From Prinsepia uniflora (lineage: Eukaryota > Streptophyta > Magnoliopsida > Rosales > Rosaceae), in the NCBI GenBank assembly GCA_032719365.1, contig CM064872.1, forward strand, positions 20,119,572 through 20,183,571: a stretch of DNA of 64,000 nt, in the 5' to 3' direction. This document shows, piece after piece, positions 1-10,074 of the stretch. Position 1 is the stretch's first letter. Every line of letters starts with the position of its first letter. A model generated the notes under the pieces. It searched no databases and was not told where the DNA came from. It was given only the letters and a program-made list of their open reading frames with translations. The position numbers and the translations under genes were made by a program.

Positions 1-174
1 AATTATGGAATCGGGCCAACTCAAGTTAAGTTGGGCTTGATTGGGCTCGACATAGTCTTGAAATTATCCGACTTTTAGACTTGAGGTTTTTTCGTTTCTC
101 TTTGTCAAAAGAACTTGGACTTGAGTTGAGTAAGTTATCTTCGGGGTTAAAGTTAGTATAGTTTGAATGTTTAT
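1..174. other. Left flank of the Tat-like element
   Basis: This is the sequence outside the left LTR edge. It is AT-rich, with several variants of an ACTTGAG motif on both strands, and holds no readable gene. The open frame crossing 64-273 on the minus strand runs through the LTR edge and is not a gene. No target duplication can be tested because the other end of the element is truncated. Confidence 0.4.
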
Positions 175-751
175 TGTTGATGCAAGAAATGATAAACTTA
201 GTCTTACCTCGCTGAGCTCCTTTGTTGCTCCTCTCGGGATATTATGACTTGCACACAAAGAAGGTGAATGCAAAGGGGCATCGGTGTGGTGCTAGCCTAA
301 CAGTCTCCAATACTTAAGTCAGTTTAAGCGGGAAGATTACTGTAGCAATTTAGGCAGCGTGAGGGCAAGATTGTCATTACCGTTTGGAGGAGAATGCCCT
401 TATATTTATAGTATCATTGAATGTGTTTGTTGGTGTTTGTCAATGTGGGATAAATGATGCTGTCTTTAGGAGCCGTCAGGTGTCTTGTGGTGGTCCTGGG
501 CAGCATTTATGACTTGTCAGTGGGTCCGGCCAACCAAATATGTTCTTCTTAGGTTGCCCTGGGCTTGTTGGCATGATCTGAGGCTTTCCTGAGGGCTGTC
601 CGACCAGATATGAGGCAGGTCAGTTTGGACCCTAATCAGGCCAACCAGTTTGGGTATGAACAGAAGTCTCTCAAGTCGTTGACTGAGGTGGATTGCCTTG
701 GTTGAGGGCTTGTATTGTGATTGTCAGCATGTCTTGGTGTACAGTATGCCA
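175..751 (-). mobile_element. 3' LTR of the Tat-like element
   Basis: The left edge TGTTGATGCAAGAAAT matches the LTR edge beside the PBS at 18398, which fixes this as the end of the minus-strand LTR. On the minus strand the LTR runs from TGGCATACTG to GCATCAACA, with canonical TG and CA ends, about 577 bp. The inner edge at 751 is placed by the CA end and the purine-rich minus-strand run beside it, and is less certain than the outer edge. Confidence 0.65.
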
Positions 752-769
752 GTCCCCAGTCCCCCAAGC
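752..769 (-). promoter_or_regulatory. Possible polypurine tract of the Tat-like element
   Basis: On the minus strand this reads CTTGGGGGACTGGGGAC directly before the LTR start, in the position where plus-strand DNA synthesis would be primed. It is interrupted by pyrimidines, so the call rests on position more than on sequence. Confidence 0.4.
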
Positions 770-834
770 CCTTAAAGGAGGGGAAAATCGAGAGAGAGCG
801 AAGTAAAATTTGATTTTGGACGGATCATAAGTAG

Positions 835-1563
835 GTGGCCGATCGGCCTAGGAGATGCCCTCAGGCCGATCATGTGATACTTGGATGTCAAGGTGAGCGA
901 TAATCACCTTGGTCGGTCGGCTTGCGCGGACCCTCGTAAGATGAGGTGGTCGATCGGCCTAGGAGATTTCATTAGGCCGAACACATGCCACTTAGATGCC
1001 AAGGTAAGTGCGTGTCCCCTTGGTCGGTTAGCTTGCGTGGACACTCGCACGATGAGGTGGCTGATCGGCCTAGGAGATGTCCTCAAACCGATCACATGCC
1101 ACGTGGATACCAAGGTGAGTGGTCGTCACCTTGGCCGGTCAACTTGCGCGGACCCTTGCACGATAAGGTGGCCGATCGGCCTAGGAGATGTCCTCATACC
1201 GATCACATGCCACTTGGATGTCAAGGTGAGTGATCGTCACCTTGGTCGGTCAGCTTGTACAGACCCTTGCATGATGAAGTGGCTGATTGGCCTAAGAGAT
1301 GTCCTCAAGCGGATCACATGCCACTTGGATGCCAAGGTGTGGTCGTCACCTTGGTCGGTCAGCTTGCGCGAACCCTCGCACGATGAGGTGGCCGATCGAC
1401 CTAGTAGGTGTCCTTAGGCCGATCAAACGCCACTTGGTGCCAAGGTGAGTGGATGTCACCTTGGTCGGCAAGATTGCGTGAACCCTCGCACGATGAGGTG
1501 GCCGATCGTCCATGGAGGTGTCTTTAGGCCGATCATAGGCCACTTGGTGCCAAGGTGAGTGGA
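835..1563 (+). repeat. Tandem array, about 6.5 copies of a 111-bp unit
   Basis: The marker GATCGGCCTAGGAGAT or a close variant recurs at 841, 952, 1063, 1174, 1285, 1394 and 1504, giving steps of 111, 111, 111, 111, 109 and 110 bp. Each unit also carries CCACTTGGATG-like and CACCTTGGTCGGTC-like blocks. The array lies in the 3' UTR of the Tat-like element beside its 3' LTR. Because 111 is divisible by three, frames stay open across it (for example 881-1417), but these are by-products of the repeat. The later units differ more and have lost 1-2 bp. Confidence 0.9.
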
Positions 1564-1565
1564 TT

Positions 1566-2033
1566 GCACGGGAAACAAGGTAGTGCATTTTGAGTTTGTG
1601 CGGTAATCGAGGTGACCCTTCCGCTGACCGAGATATTGAGATGTTTCAAATGCCCGACCATGGTTATAATGGCTAGTTTGTGAACCGTGGTTAACTTGTG
1701 GTGGTGTAAATGGGTTGAAGAAAAAATTCACTTTTCACTTTGTACCTGAGTGAATTTGGATTGTTTTTTAGAAGAAACACTAGGCGATTTCCGATGAGAA
1801 GTAAGGCGATTTTTGATCAGATCATACGGTGGTGGAACCGGTTAACTTCTGAGAAAAACAAGGTATGTTGGTTTTTGACTTGTAATTTTGGATTCAAATG
1901 ATTATTTTGGCAAGAACATAGGATGAACACGTATGCATATTTGTCCCTTGGCCTCTTGATTGTCTAGGTCAGTCAGGAAATTGAGTCACGTTTGTTTCCC
2001 TTCTTAGGACCTTTTTATTTTCATATTTGTAGA
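1566..2033. other. Tat-like 3' region between array and extra ORF
   Basis: No gene is visible here. The stretch is AT-rich non-coding sequence between the tandem array and the first exon of the antisense ORF. It would include the promoter side of the antisense ORF, but no TATA box stands out. Confidence 0.4.
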
Positions 2034-3282
2034 TGTTGTCTGAAGATTCTCAAGGCATGGACAATCAGCTTGGGAATGCCTTCGAGGTTGATTCACGGTC
2101 TCGGCCGCTTCGGACACCAGGTTAAGAACAAGTGGGTCGACTTCCATTTCAGGGACATCTCGGCCAGAGGTGAATCTGAGGTCGCAGGTCGAGGAAGAGA
2201 GGGATCTGGATGAGGAGCTTGAGTGAGCTTTTGCCCAGATGCCAGAGGAGGATGTCTCGGCCATTGGTAAGGCAGAGTAGATTATAGTGGATGTAGAATC
2301 GGTTGATCAGACCGAGGTCTTTGAAGGCATGCCGGTTTTGTCCGGTCAAGGTAGGGGAAAAGAAATAGTAGGGACGAGTGGTCAGGACGCGACATCCAGG
2401 ACGATGGTGATCAAGATTGACATGGATGCGGTCGTGAGAGAAGTGATCGTGGCTACGTCAGTTTACCATATTGACCAAAAGCTGAGTACGATCAGGTGGG
2501 ACGACGTACAGGCCTATAGGGAGGCCTTCCATATTCCTGATTCGGTGGTTATGAGGTTGGTCGGTGATAGGGATATGCCGAGTGATCCTCCAGAGCCGTG
2601 GACCACGTTCCATCCCAATGGGTTCACTCATGGGGTCGTCCTGCCCCTTCACCCGTTGATCCAGAAGATAGTGGCTCAATTGGGTGTAGCCATCAGCCAG
2701 ATTAACCCAAACACGTGGATCGCGCTTACGGGGGTCTATACAATCTTCAAGTTGGCTGGCAAGGGAGAGCCGACGTGGGGTCACTTGAACCATCTCTACC
2801 ACTTCCGTAGAGATAAAACGGGCTGGGTATATGTAGAGGAAAAGGATAGGAAAGCAAGAGGGCCACTTATTTGGGATATGCCAACATCCCAGAAAGCGTG
2901 GAAGCATCGATTCATCTTTATTTGCGAAGGATGGGAAGGTGTCCATCTGACCGAGAGTCAGAGAAAAATACCGAGGAACTATCAGTCCAAAGGTGTGGCC
3001 GAGGGTTTTTTTTTTTTTTGTGAACGGCCTAGGTAGTGTTGTGTTTGGGTGTGGCAGTGGATGTAGTGCCCTCACTAATGTGTGTGTATGCTTGTTTTGC
3101 AGAGGTTTTCAAGTGTCCGAGCTTGACTGAGAAGGAGAAAAATACTGTCTGGAATTGTTCAAGAAGTTCGATCGGTCAGAAAGGAGTCGAGATTTTCTTC
3201 GTCTTCCGCACAACTTGTTGAAAGTCGGCTTGATATCTGAACTACATAAGTATCTGGTTTTATTCCTTGTGAACGATGTTGG
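2034..3282 (+). pseudogene. Antisense extra ORF (aORF) of the Tat-like element, 5' exons
   Basis: This lies opposite to gag and protease. A short first frame from the ATG at 2034 ends quickly. The main frame, 2287-3036, encodes about 250 residues, including AFHIPDSVVMRLVGD, PWTTFHPNGFTHGV and VLPLHPLIQKIVAQLGV. That layout resembles the plant domain called putative gypsy-type transposon (PF04195-like), whose function is not established. A likely intron runs from GTAGTG at 3033 to TTGTTTTGCAG at 3102. A second exon follows with readable LPHNLLKVGLISELHKYL, but one frameshift is needed within it near 3150. A run of T at 3007-3019 encodes a phenylalanine string and may mark decay. The ORF is then cut by the long-LTR insertion at 3283, inside a probable second intron. 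Confidence 0.6.
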
Positions 3283-3795
3283 TGTAACGACCCATCCCGT
3301 AAATCGGGATTAGATTATTGGTTAATAATGGATTAGTAAAGTTAATCCGTGATTAGTTGGACGATTGCGGACGGACGGTGCAAAATGACGATTTTGCCCT
3401 TGGAAAGGACAAAAATGTTGACTTTCGGTTCGGAAGGTCAAATGGACGTTAACCGATGACTGTGACGAAGTACGGGACGTCACGAGTTCATAGACAGGTA
3501 GCACGTCCGATTCCGACATCCGAGGAAAAAATTATGACGTTCGGAAGTTGAAGGGAAATTTGGTAATTTAGTTAAAATGGGGCATTTTGTTGACTTTACA
3601 AACGACATGACATTATCACGAACTTCGAGGACCGTTAGGTAGGTCTCGACGTCCTGAGTACAACGACAGGCGGCACGCCGTCATTGGACGTCAGACGGGT
3701 TACTTAAGGGTCTACTTATGTGAAAGGGTAAAATGGTAAATTTGGACAGTAAGGGGAAAAATGATCTTTTGGCAGCTTGTTATAAGAAGCAATCA
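3283..3795 (+). mobile_element. Truncated 5' LTR
   Basis: This matches the first 513 bp of the right LTR (5466-5978) closely and without length change. The match ends sharply after AAGAAGCAATCA: here it continues TATTGG, in the right copy GATGAGG. The lost part includes the LTR's inner motifs and the PBS. Confidence 0.8.
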
Positions 3796-5465
3796 TATTG
3801 GACCATTGAGAGTTCCATTGGAGGATGATAGAAGGAAATGGAAAAAAAAAAAGGAGAGTGAGTGTAACAGACCGATATGAGGTTATTGAAGAGAACCCAC
3901 AATCTAGAAGTACGGTATATAGGATCGATTGGATTTAATGCAGTAGTCTGAAACCTAGTCAATAGGATCCACGTAGGCGTGTGAGGATCGGGATTGGATT
4001 GCTTCTGATAGGTTTGGGTAGTTGTGGAGCAGGAGGATCGTCTGTGACCACCTTGGAGTTGTTCAGGGCATATGTGGTCCATCTCGCAGACGTATGAGTA
4101 TTGGACTTGGAGCTAGTGCTGGGGCTGCCCTATATACATAAGTGAGATGTGTTTGAGGTTCATACTGGCTAGGAGACCGGGAGACGCGGAAGGGACTTGA
4201 ATGGGTCTTTCAGGGATGATGTGTAGTTCAGCCTAGTGATAGGACTGAATTGATGGACTATACAAGTAAAACGTGACTAGCTGGTTGGCAGGTGTTAATC
4301 GGAATAAGTATGAGGAAGTTTGTGTACCCTAGGGATTTTTACTGGAGGGTGACGGGTACACTGTGGTGTTGTTGGTTGGACTTTGAATGTCGTAGCGCGT
4401 GGCGAATGCCGCTGTGGTTGCTTAATGGACGTATCGTAAGATGATGTTGGAAGTACGTGAGGATATACTCTATGAGCTGTGTTTGAGGTATTCTAAAATA
4501 TCTTTGTTTTTTTTTAAAGTTCGTAGGGTTGTCCTTGCGTGTGGTTGGTGGCATGCACCGTGGTTCTAGTTGATGGTAATGGGTGCATGTACTTGGAATG
4601 CGTACGCACTGGTTCTGCAGAGATCAGACCGGACTGATGTACTTGGATATGCATCGTGATGAGCTAGTAGAAGTGTTAGTGAACGGCCTAGTACCGAGGT
4701 ATATGATGAATAGTTGGATGATCAGCGTAGTTTTGATAGGATGGATTTTTGACGGAGTAAATGGGCCAGGTCAGGGTGATCCCGAGTGGTTGATTGGTTA
4801 TTGCAGGTTATAGAGTTGAAATGAGCTCGATACTCCGAGCCATGAGTGGCTGGTAGGACCCTGACATTGAGATGTAAGTATAGTTAACCAGATCTGTGAT
4901 AGGGTCCGGTTGCAGATAGGTAGTGTGGATTGTGGATGGTGTTTCCACGGGTCGACAGTACTAGAAAGGGGATTGGCTGAATTGGGGATTTACACAAATA
5001 CGTTGTGACTCCGGTGAGGTCGACGTAGATCACTGATGGAAGTTGTATGGAACATTGCATGAATCTTAGTGCGTAGGAGTACCGAGACCGGTAGATGCCG
5101 TCTTATAAATAGGGGTACTTGAGGTTGGTGTTTGTTGATGGCGGATTCATAAGGTGCGCTGGGACGTTGGTACGAGGTACGCTCGACTCGAAGGGAGTCG
5201 GGAGAGTTAAACCTGATGGCAATAGTGAGTACCTAGTGAGTGTCGGCTGGTGTGGTGGTGGAATATTGCGGGAACGAGATGGAATTGTGATGACCCTAGT
5301 GCGATTGGGGCGATCTCCTGATGAACTAAAAGTTGGTTGAGTTGAATTGGCAGGTGCTGGACACCGGGTTGGAGACCCAGGTGTGAGATCAGTTAGATTT
5401 TTCAGATCGTTACGAAAGTACGAGAGGTGGAATTTCGAGGACGAAATTCTTTAAAGGGGGTAGAT
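3796..5465 (+). pseudogene. Degenerate internal region of the long-LTR element
   Basis: No frame longer than about 100 codons is open, and I recognise no protease, RT or integrase motif. Only the last 30 bp look like the end of a chromovirus polyprotein: GAGGACGAAATTCTTTAAAG can be read as EDEIL followed by a stop, directly before the polypurine tract. The rest is either heavily mutated coding sequence or non-coding filler. Confidence 0.45.
5453..5465 (+). promoter_or_regulatory. Polypurine tract
   Basis: AAAGGGGGTAGAT lies immediately before the right LTR start TGTAACGACCC. This is the expected primer site for plus-strand synthesis and sets the orientation of the element and, by homology of LTR ends, of the whole family in this window. 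Confidence 0.8.
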
Positions 5466-8400
5466 TGTAACGACCCGCCCCGTAAATCGGGATTAGATTA
5501 ATGGTTAATGATGGACTAGTAAAGTTAATCGGTGATTATTTGGACGATTGCGGACGGACAGTGCGAAATGACGATTTTACCCCTAGAATGGGCAAAAATG
5601 TTGACTTTCTGTTTGGACTGTCAAATGGACATTGACCGATGACTGTGACGTAGTACGGGACGTCACGAGATCATAGACAGGTGGCACGTCCGATTCCGAC
5701 ATCTGTGGAAAAAGTTATGACGTTCGGAAGTTCAAGGGCAATTTGGTAATTTAGTTAAAATGGGGCATTTTGTTGACTTTGCAAACGACATGACATTGTC
5801 ACGAACTTCGAGGACCGTTAGGTAGGTCTCGACGTCCTGAGTACAACGACAGGCAGCACGCCGTCATTGGACGTCGGACGGGTTACTTACGGGTCTACTT
5901 ATGTGAAAGGGTAAAATGGTAAATTTGGACAATAAGGGGCAAAATAGTCTTTTGGCAGCTTGTTATAAGAAGCAATCAGATGAGGACACCTAGGCTGTAT
6001 GGATTGGATATTTTCACCAGATAACAGGAGATGAGGACACGTGGTTTGTCTCTAGTTGGTTCCAGCCCTTTCTTACTACTTGATCGATTAAAACAGTGGA
6101 GGTGCAGCCGTGCCAGTTTTTGTGGTTGAACCGTGAGGAGTGGTGAGGGTGGTGTGTGTGTGACTGGGTGTAGTGGACATGGGAAACAGAGAGAGTAGAG
6201 AGAAGGAAAACATGAAGAGGAAATGTTTGAATTTGTGAGAAAATAGAGACAGTGAGGGTGATTGTGTTGTTGGTCGTGGTGAGCAATGTTTGCGGTTTAA
6301 AAATTGAGCAGAGAGGGGGCTACTAGTAGTGGGGTGAAATGAGGTGAGAGATGGAAGAGGTGGTGGCCATATCACGATGGCTGCCGTGAGTGGTGGCCGG
6401 GAATCGTGGAAACAGAGACCAAAGAAAGGCTTGGCGTCAACGTTTTTGAATTTCCTGCAAGCCTCCTCATTTGTCCTTGAGTTGTAAACAAAAGATGTAA
6501 AAGAAGGTGAGGCAAAGGCAGTGGGAACACGACGGTTCAAGAGGACGGTGATGCGGTGTGGTTCCCGTGATTTTTATTTCGAATTCGAAATTGGTGTTTT
6601 CATTACAGGGCTTGTTGATCGATTCTGATAATGGGAACTGGTTTCTTAAGATTCCAGACAAGGATTGGGATCAAAAGTAAGGCTCGAGGAGGTCGGGTGA
6701 GGCTCCAGACCTTAATTGCAGAAACAGAGTTTAACTTCGAAGAAAGGAAGGTGAGGTCTCATGTTTATTTCCACATTTTGAACATGTTATTCGATTTAGA
6801 ATGGAAGGACGAAACTACTAGGATAATTATAACTGAAAACCGATTAAAATTGAGTAAAAACAGTGCTCGCTGGTTCGATTAGAATGGCCTGAATCGAATC
6901 AGTCTGGACCCGGTTCGGCAGAGGTTGAAGATGAACAGTGCTGGGCGCGTGGCTCCCACGTGTAGCCCCTTTGGGTGGCGCGTGAGAGCGCGTGGGACCC
7001 CTCTTGGGGAAGGTTCCAACACGACTTTTAAAGTATTTGTTGTAAGGAACATTTTAGCGCTGGTTTCGAGTCAATCAGACATCGTCTCGATATGTTTCGG
7101 GTAGTCCAAAGATTTTAGGGCTCGGTTAAAAATAGTTAAAAATTCAAGGAAAATACGGGACTTTAGTATAAGCTTTATGAAGTAGTTAGTGACGTTATTA
7201 TGGGATTTGGACAGGTTTGGGAAAGTCGGTGGTAGCGGATTAGCCGGGAAAGCTCTAGTGCGAGCGTATCGAGGCGACGACGTTATGGTCTGTGAGTGGA
7301 CTTTGCTTCCTAACTTATAATGCATGCATATATATTTTTATATGTTTTCATACGTGATTCTATGATTTTGATTATGCTCTTGATGATTTACGGTTTTACA
7401 CGTACTTCGAGATATTTACGAAATTTCACATTTTAAGAGGTTTTGATGGATATTGTGATTTGAACCTGGTTTCATGCTTCGATTTCGGGATTTGAAACAT
7501 GATTTGATTTCAATGGTTTCATACGAATTTTTGGAAAGAAAAATTCGGGCTTGAAGCCCAGTTCAAAAAGTGGTTTTGAGAAACGTGATTTCGGGTTTTG
7601 GAATCGGATTTCCGGATGACGATTCGCGATTCGATTTGGAACTTGGAAGTGGATTTCTAGGTATGGGTTCAGAATGGTTATTCCGGATACCGGCTTACAG
7701 AATGATGGTTTCGGATTCGAATTTGGAAATGGATATGGATATGAGTTCTGGGTTTGGATCCGGAATCCTAATGAGATTGCAGATTCGGATTCGGATATGG
7801 ATAGTGGTTTTGGATTGGATTTGCTGCATCTGGTTATTAGGTTTAAAGACTCGGATATGATACATGACGGGGGTGGGCCCGGATTGAGTTTAAAGACCCG
7901 GATTGAGTTTAAAGACCCGGATTGAGTTTAAAGACTCGGATATTGATATTTCCCCCGTAGGCCTATTGAGTTTAAAGACTCGGATTATATTTAGGCCTAG
8001 ATTGAGTTTAAAGACTCAGGAAATTAAAGACTCGGATAGATCCAGCAGGTTCGATGGATGGAAATATGGTTTCAAACATGTTTTGGATTTCACTGAGATT
8101 CATGATGATGGTTTTAATAAAGGCTTTCTGATGGTTTTGGGCTAAGGCTCAGGATTTGAGAATAGGAAATGAATTCGGTTTTCTTAATAGTTTGAATGAC
8201 TTGAGTATAAAATGTTTTTGTGGAATGGTTTGATATGCATGCATTGGTTTTTAAATGGAGGGTATAAATGCACTTGTTTTATGAACTATTTTAAACTTAT
8301 ACTTTATTTTTGTCCACTCACAGTCTTTTTGTGTTTTCGATACCCTCCAAGTTGTTGCGGTACAGGCTGTTGGTCGAGAGGGATAGAGACATCACACTCG

Positions 8401-8588
8401 CGATCCATAGTAGATTCGGCACACGCTGGGAAGTCTGGACACTTTTAGGACGGTCGAATCGAGAATACCTTGTCCGACTTACGTGTCACACGAAGGTTGA
8501 ACGTCGATTTAGCCTACTTGTCATGCGTAAGTTAGAAGGGAACAGGACTTGGCCCTTAATCCCGGCGGATTAGGGGTGGGTCCTAACA
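5466..8588 (+). mobile_element. 3' LTR, 3.1 kb
   Basis: It begins TGTAACGACCCGCCCC and ends GGGTCCTAACA. Inner landmarks shared with the rest of the family are a GC-rich GCGCGTG block near 6945-7000, TGTGAGTGGAC at 7291-7301, ATGCATGCAT at 7320-7329, a repeat-bearing centre, ATGCATGCAT at 8235-8244, GTCCACTCACA at 8312-8322, and a terminal block with a conserved GTCCGACTTACGTGTCAC-like segment. Several open frames of 60-100 codons occur but none is conserved between copies. Confidence 0.8.
7875..8035 (+). repeat. Short repeats with GAGTTTAAAGACYCGG core
   Basis: At least five copies of GAGTTTAAAGAC followed by TCGG, CCGG or TCAGG occur, the first three spaced about 22 bp apart. The unit is nearly palindromic around TTTAAA. 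The same motif, inverted, fills the matching region of the LTRs at 50200-50370 and 62040-62270. Confidence 0.8.
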
Positions 8589-9660
8589 GTCGGTCTATGT
8601 TGTATTGATTCAGTCGATAACGAATGTTTGTTATGTTGTTTTCCAACCTCTCTCGACTACGTACTTACTGCAGCCACCCAGTGTTCGAACAGAATGGCCA
8701 AGATCCAAGAGATCATGAAACAGGCCGAAGACGCCAACGTAGAGGACGCCGGGGCCTCAACAAAGGTGTACTTTTGTCAGCCTTTGAAGACAAAGATGGG
8801 TCTCACCCTTGCCGATTCAACCAGTTAGGCCGAGGCACTGGTGTTGTCTGGTGATGTTGACATGGCAACAGGGGAACCGATACAGCTGCACTTCTCAAGT
8901 CCTCCTACCTCGGCTAACGCAAAACGGGCAGCAGCATCTAGTGCAAAGGCCGCAGGGGGTTCATTGCAATTCATCGAGATCGATGATGCAGCCGAGCAGA
9001 GGAGAAAACTGGTGGCCGAGGCCAGGCTTCATAAGAAGAGGAAGCTGGGCGAGAGGCGAGAGGCAAAAGAGGTCGAGGATCCGGAAGACCGAGCCCTCAA
9101 GAAGAAGCAAGACAAAATAGAGACCTTGGAGCTTGTGAGGAGCATAGTGGTTCCTTCTAAGACGTCGTTGCTAGCAGGGAGGAAGATCCCCAAACAACTG
9201 AAAAGGCCAATCCTCGATTCCTATATCAAGTCGTTCTTCGTGAATGCCGAGGGTGAGTCGGACTTGGTCAGGACGAAAGAAGTGGACGACAGCTGGAGGC
9301 ATCTCTCGACCGCCTTTCACCCGTCTCAACTGGACTTCATGAACACTGTTCTTCGGGGGTCCCAATATGAGTTGGGGGAAATAGCCGACCTCTAGCCGAA
9401 GGACTTCACAGACGGCTGTTCTTCATGAAATTCGGGGCGGCCCTTGAGGATGGGTTTTATAAAAAATTGTTCCTCTCGAACCCCGTCGTGTCGATTGCCT
9501 TCCTCTGGCTTAAGTCCCCTCCTCGGGTTGACGATTACATGGATGAAGAAGGGAATCCCCTTCCGGGCGACAACGAGGAGATGATGCTAGAGGAACTAGC
9601 CGAGGATCCAGAAGCCAACTAGGAGGAGGGGCCGACAGCCGAGTCAATAAAGCATGCGGC
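8589..9660 (+). pseudogene. Antisense extra ORF (aORF), 3' exon
   Basis: An acceptor-like TTACTGCAG at about 8672 precedes a frame reading MAKIQEIMKQAEDANVED. The frame continues to 9395 with one in-frame TAG near 8826. The product is charged and mostly helical, with a basic stretch (LHKKRKLGERREAKEVEDPE) that could be a nuclear signal. After a second TAG at 9393 another frame (9425-9622) carries MKFGAALEDGFYKK and an acidic tail. It is the continuation of the gene at 2034-3282 with the long-LTR element sitting in the intervening intron. At least two stops and one frame change make it a pseudogene. Function unknown. Confidence 0.55.
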
Positions 9661-9995
9661 CGAGGATCCGGAAGCTGAGGACCAAGAGGGTTAGTAAAGG
9701 TCTAAGATAAGTTTCTATATTTCGGCCATGAGCCTTGTAACCTCTTGTCTTTGTAATTCGGCCATTAGCCTATGTAATATGAACCTTTTATTTTGAATAA
9801 CATGAGTTTTTGGCAATTGATGCATATTAGTGTGAATGGGAAATTGGATGAAAATTGTAAAGTGTAGTTGTCTAGGACCAAAAGAATGAGGCACTGGAAT
9901 CCTTGTAGCAGCCTATAGGGTAGGTTAGTAAAGTGAGACTTAACAGAAAACAAGCATTCTAACCAAAGTAGGAACAAGTAGTGTAGATGGCTAAG
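9661..9995. other. Non-coding junction between aORF and protease
   Basis: In an autonomous relative, RT, RNase H and integrase would lie between protease and the extra ORF. Here only about 330 bp of AT-rich sequence is present and no RT or integrase motif is visible in any frame, so the pol genes were lost or never present. Confidence 0.5.
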
Positions 9996-10074
9996 AAAGA
10001 CTGTCGAGCAATCGACCACGAGGAATATGGTCAGTGTGGTGGAAGTTTGAGGTTCGGTGCCCATGGTGATCGGA
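9996..10074 (-). pseudogene. Protease, C-terminal fragment of the Tat-like element
   Basis: On the minus strand this reads TMGTEPQTSTTLTIFLVVD, the second half of a Tat-type aspartic protease. It is in frame with the protease fragment on the far side of the solo LTR once that insertion and one copy of its target duplication are disregarded. The homology stops within about 10 residues after LVVD, where the pol genes are missing. Confidence 0.65.

Larger units (their letters stand above)
3283..8588 (+). mobile_element. Long-LTR element inserted in the Tat extra ORF
   Basis: The left end is TGTAACGACCCATCCC and the right end is GGTGGGTCCTAACA. The flanking pentamers are GTTGG (3278-3282) and GTCGG (8589-8593), a target duplication with one transition. 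The order is truncated left LTR, 1.67-kb internal remnant, polypurine tract, 3.1-kb right LTR. The tract with its upstream FEDEIL-type coding context shows plus orientation and points to a Tekay/Del-type chromovirus origin. The left LTR keeps only its first 513 bp, so most of that LTR, the PBS and the start of the coding region have been deleted. Confidence 0.8.

Noticed and set aside
881..1417. 178-codon open frame on the plus strand
   Set aside because: It lies wholly inside the 111-bp tandem array. The frame is open because the unit is a multiple of three, and the protein is the unit repeated.
2458..3075. 205-codon minus-strand frame
   Set aside because: It is the shadow of the antisense extra ORF, which has the recognisable domain on the plus strand.
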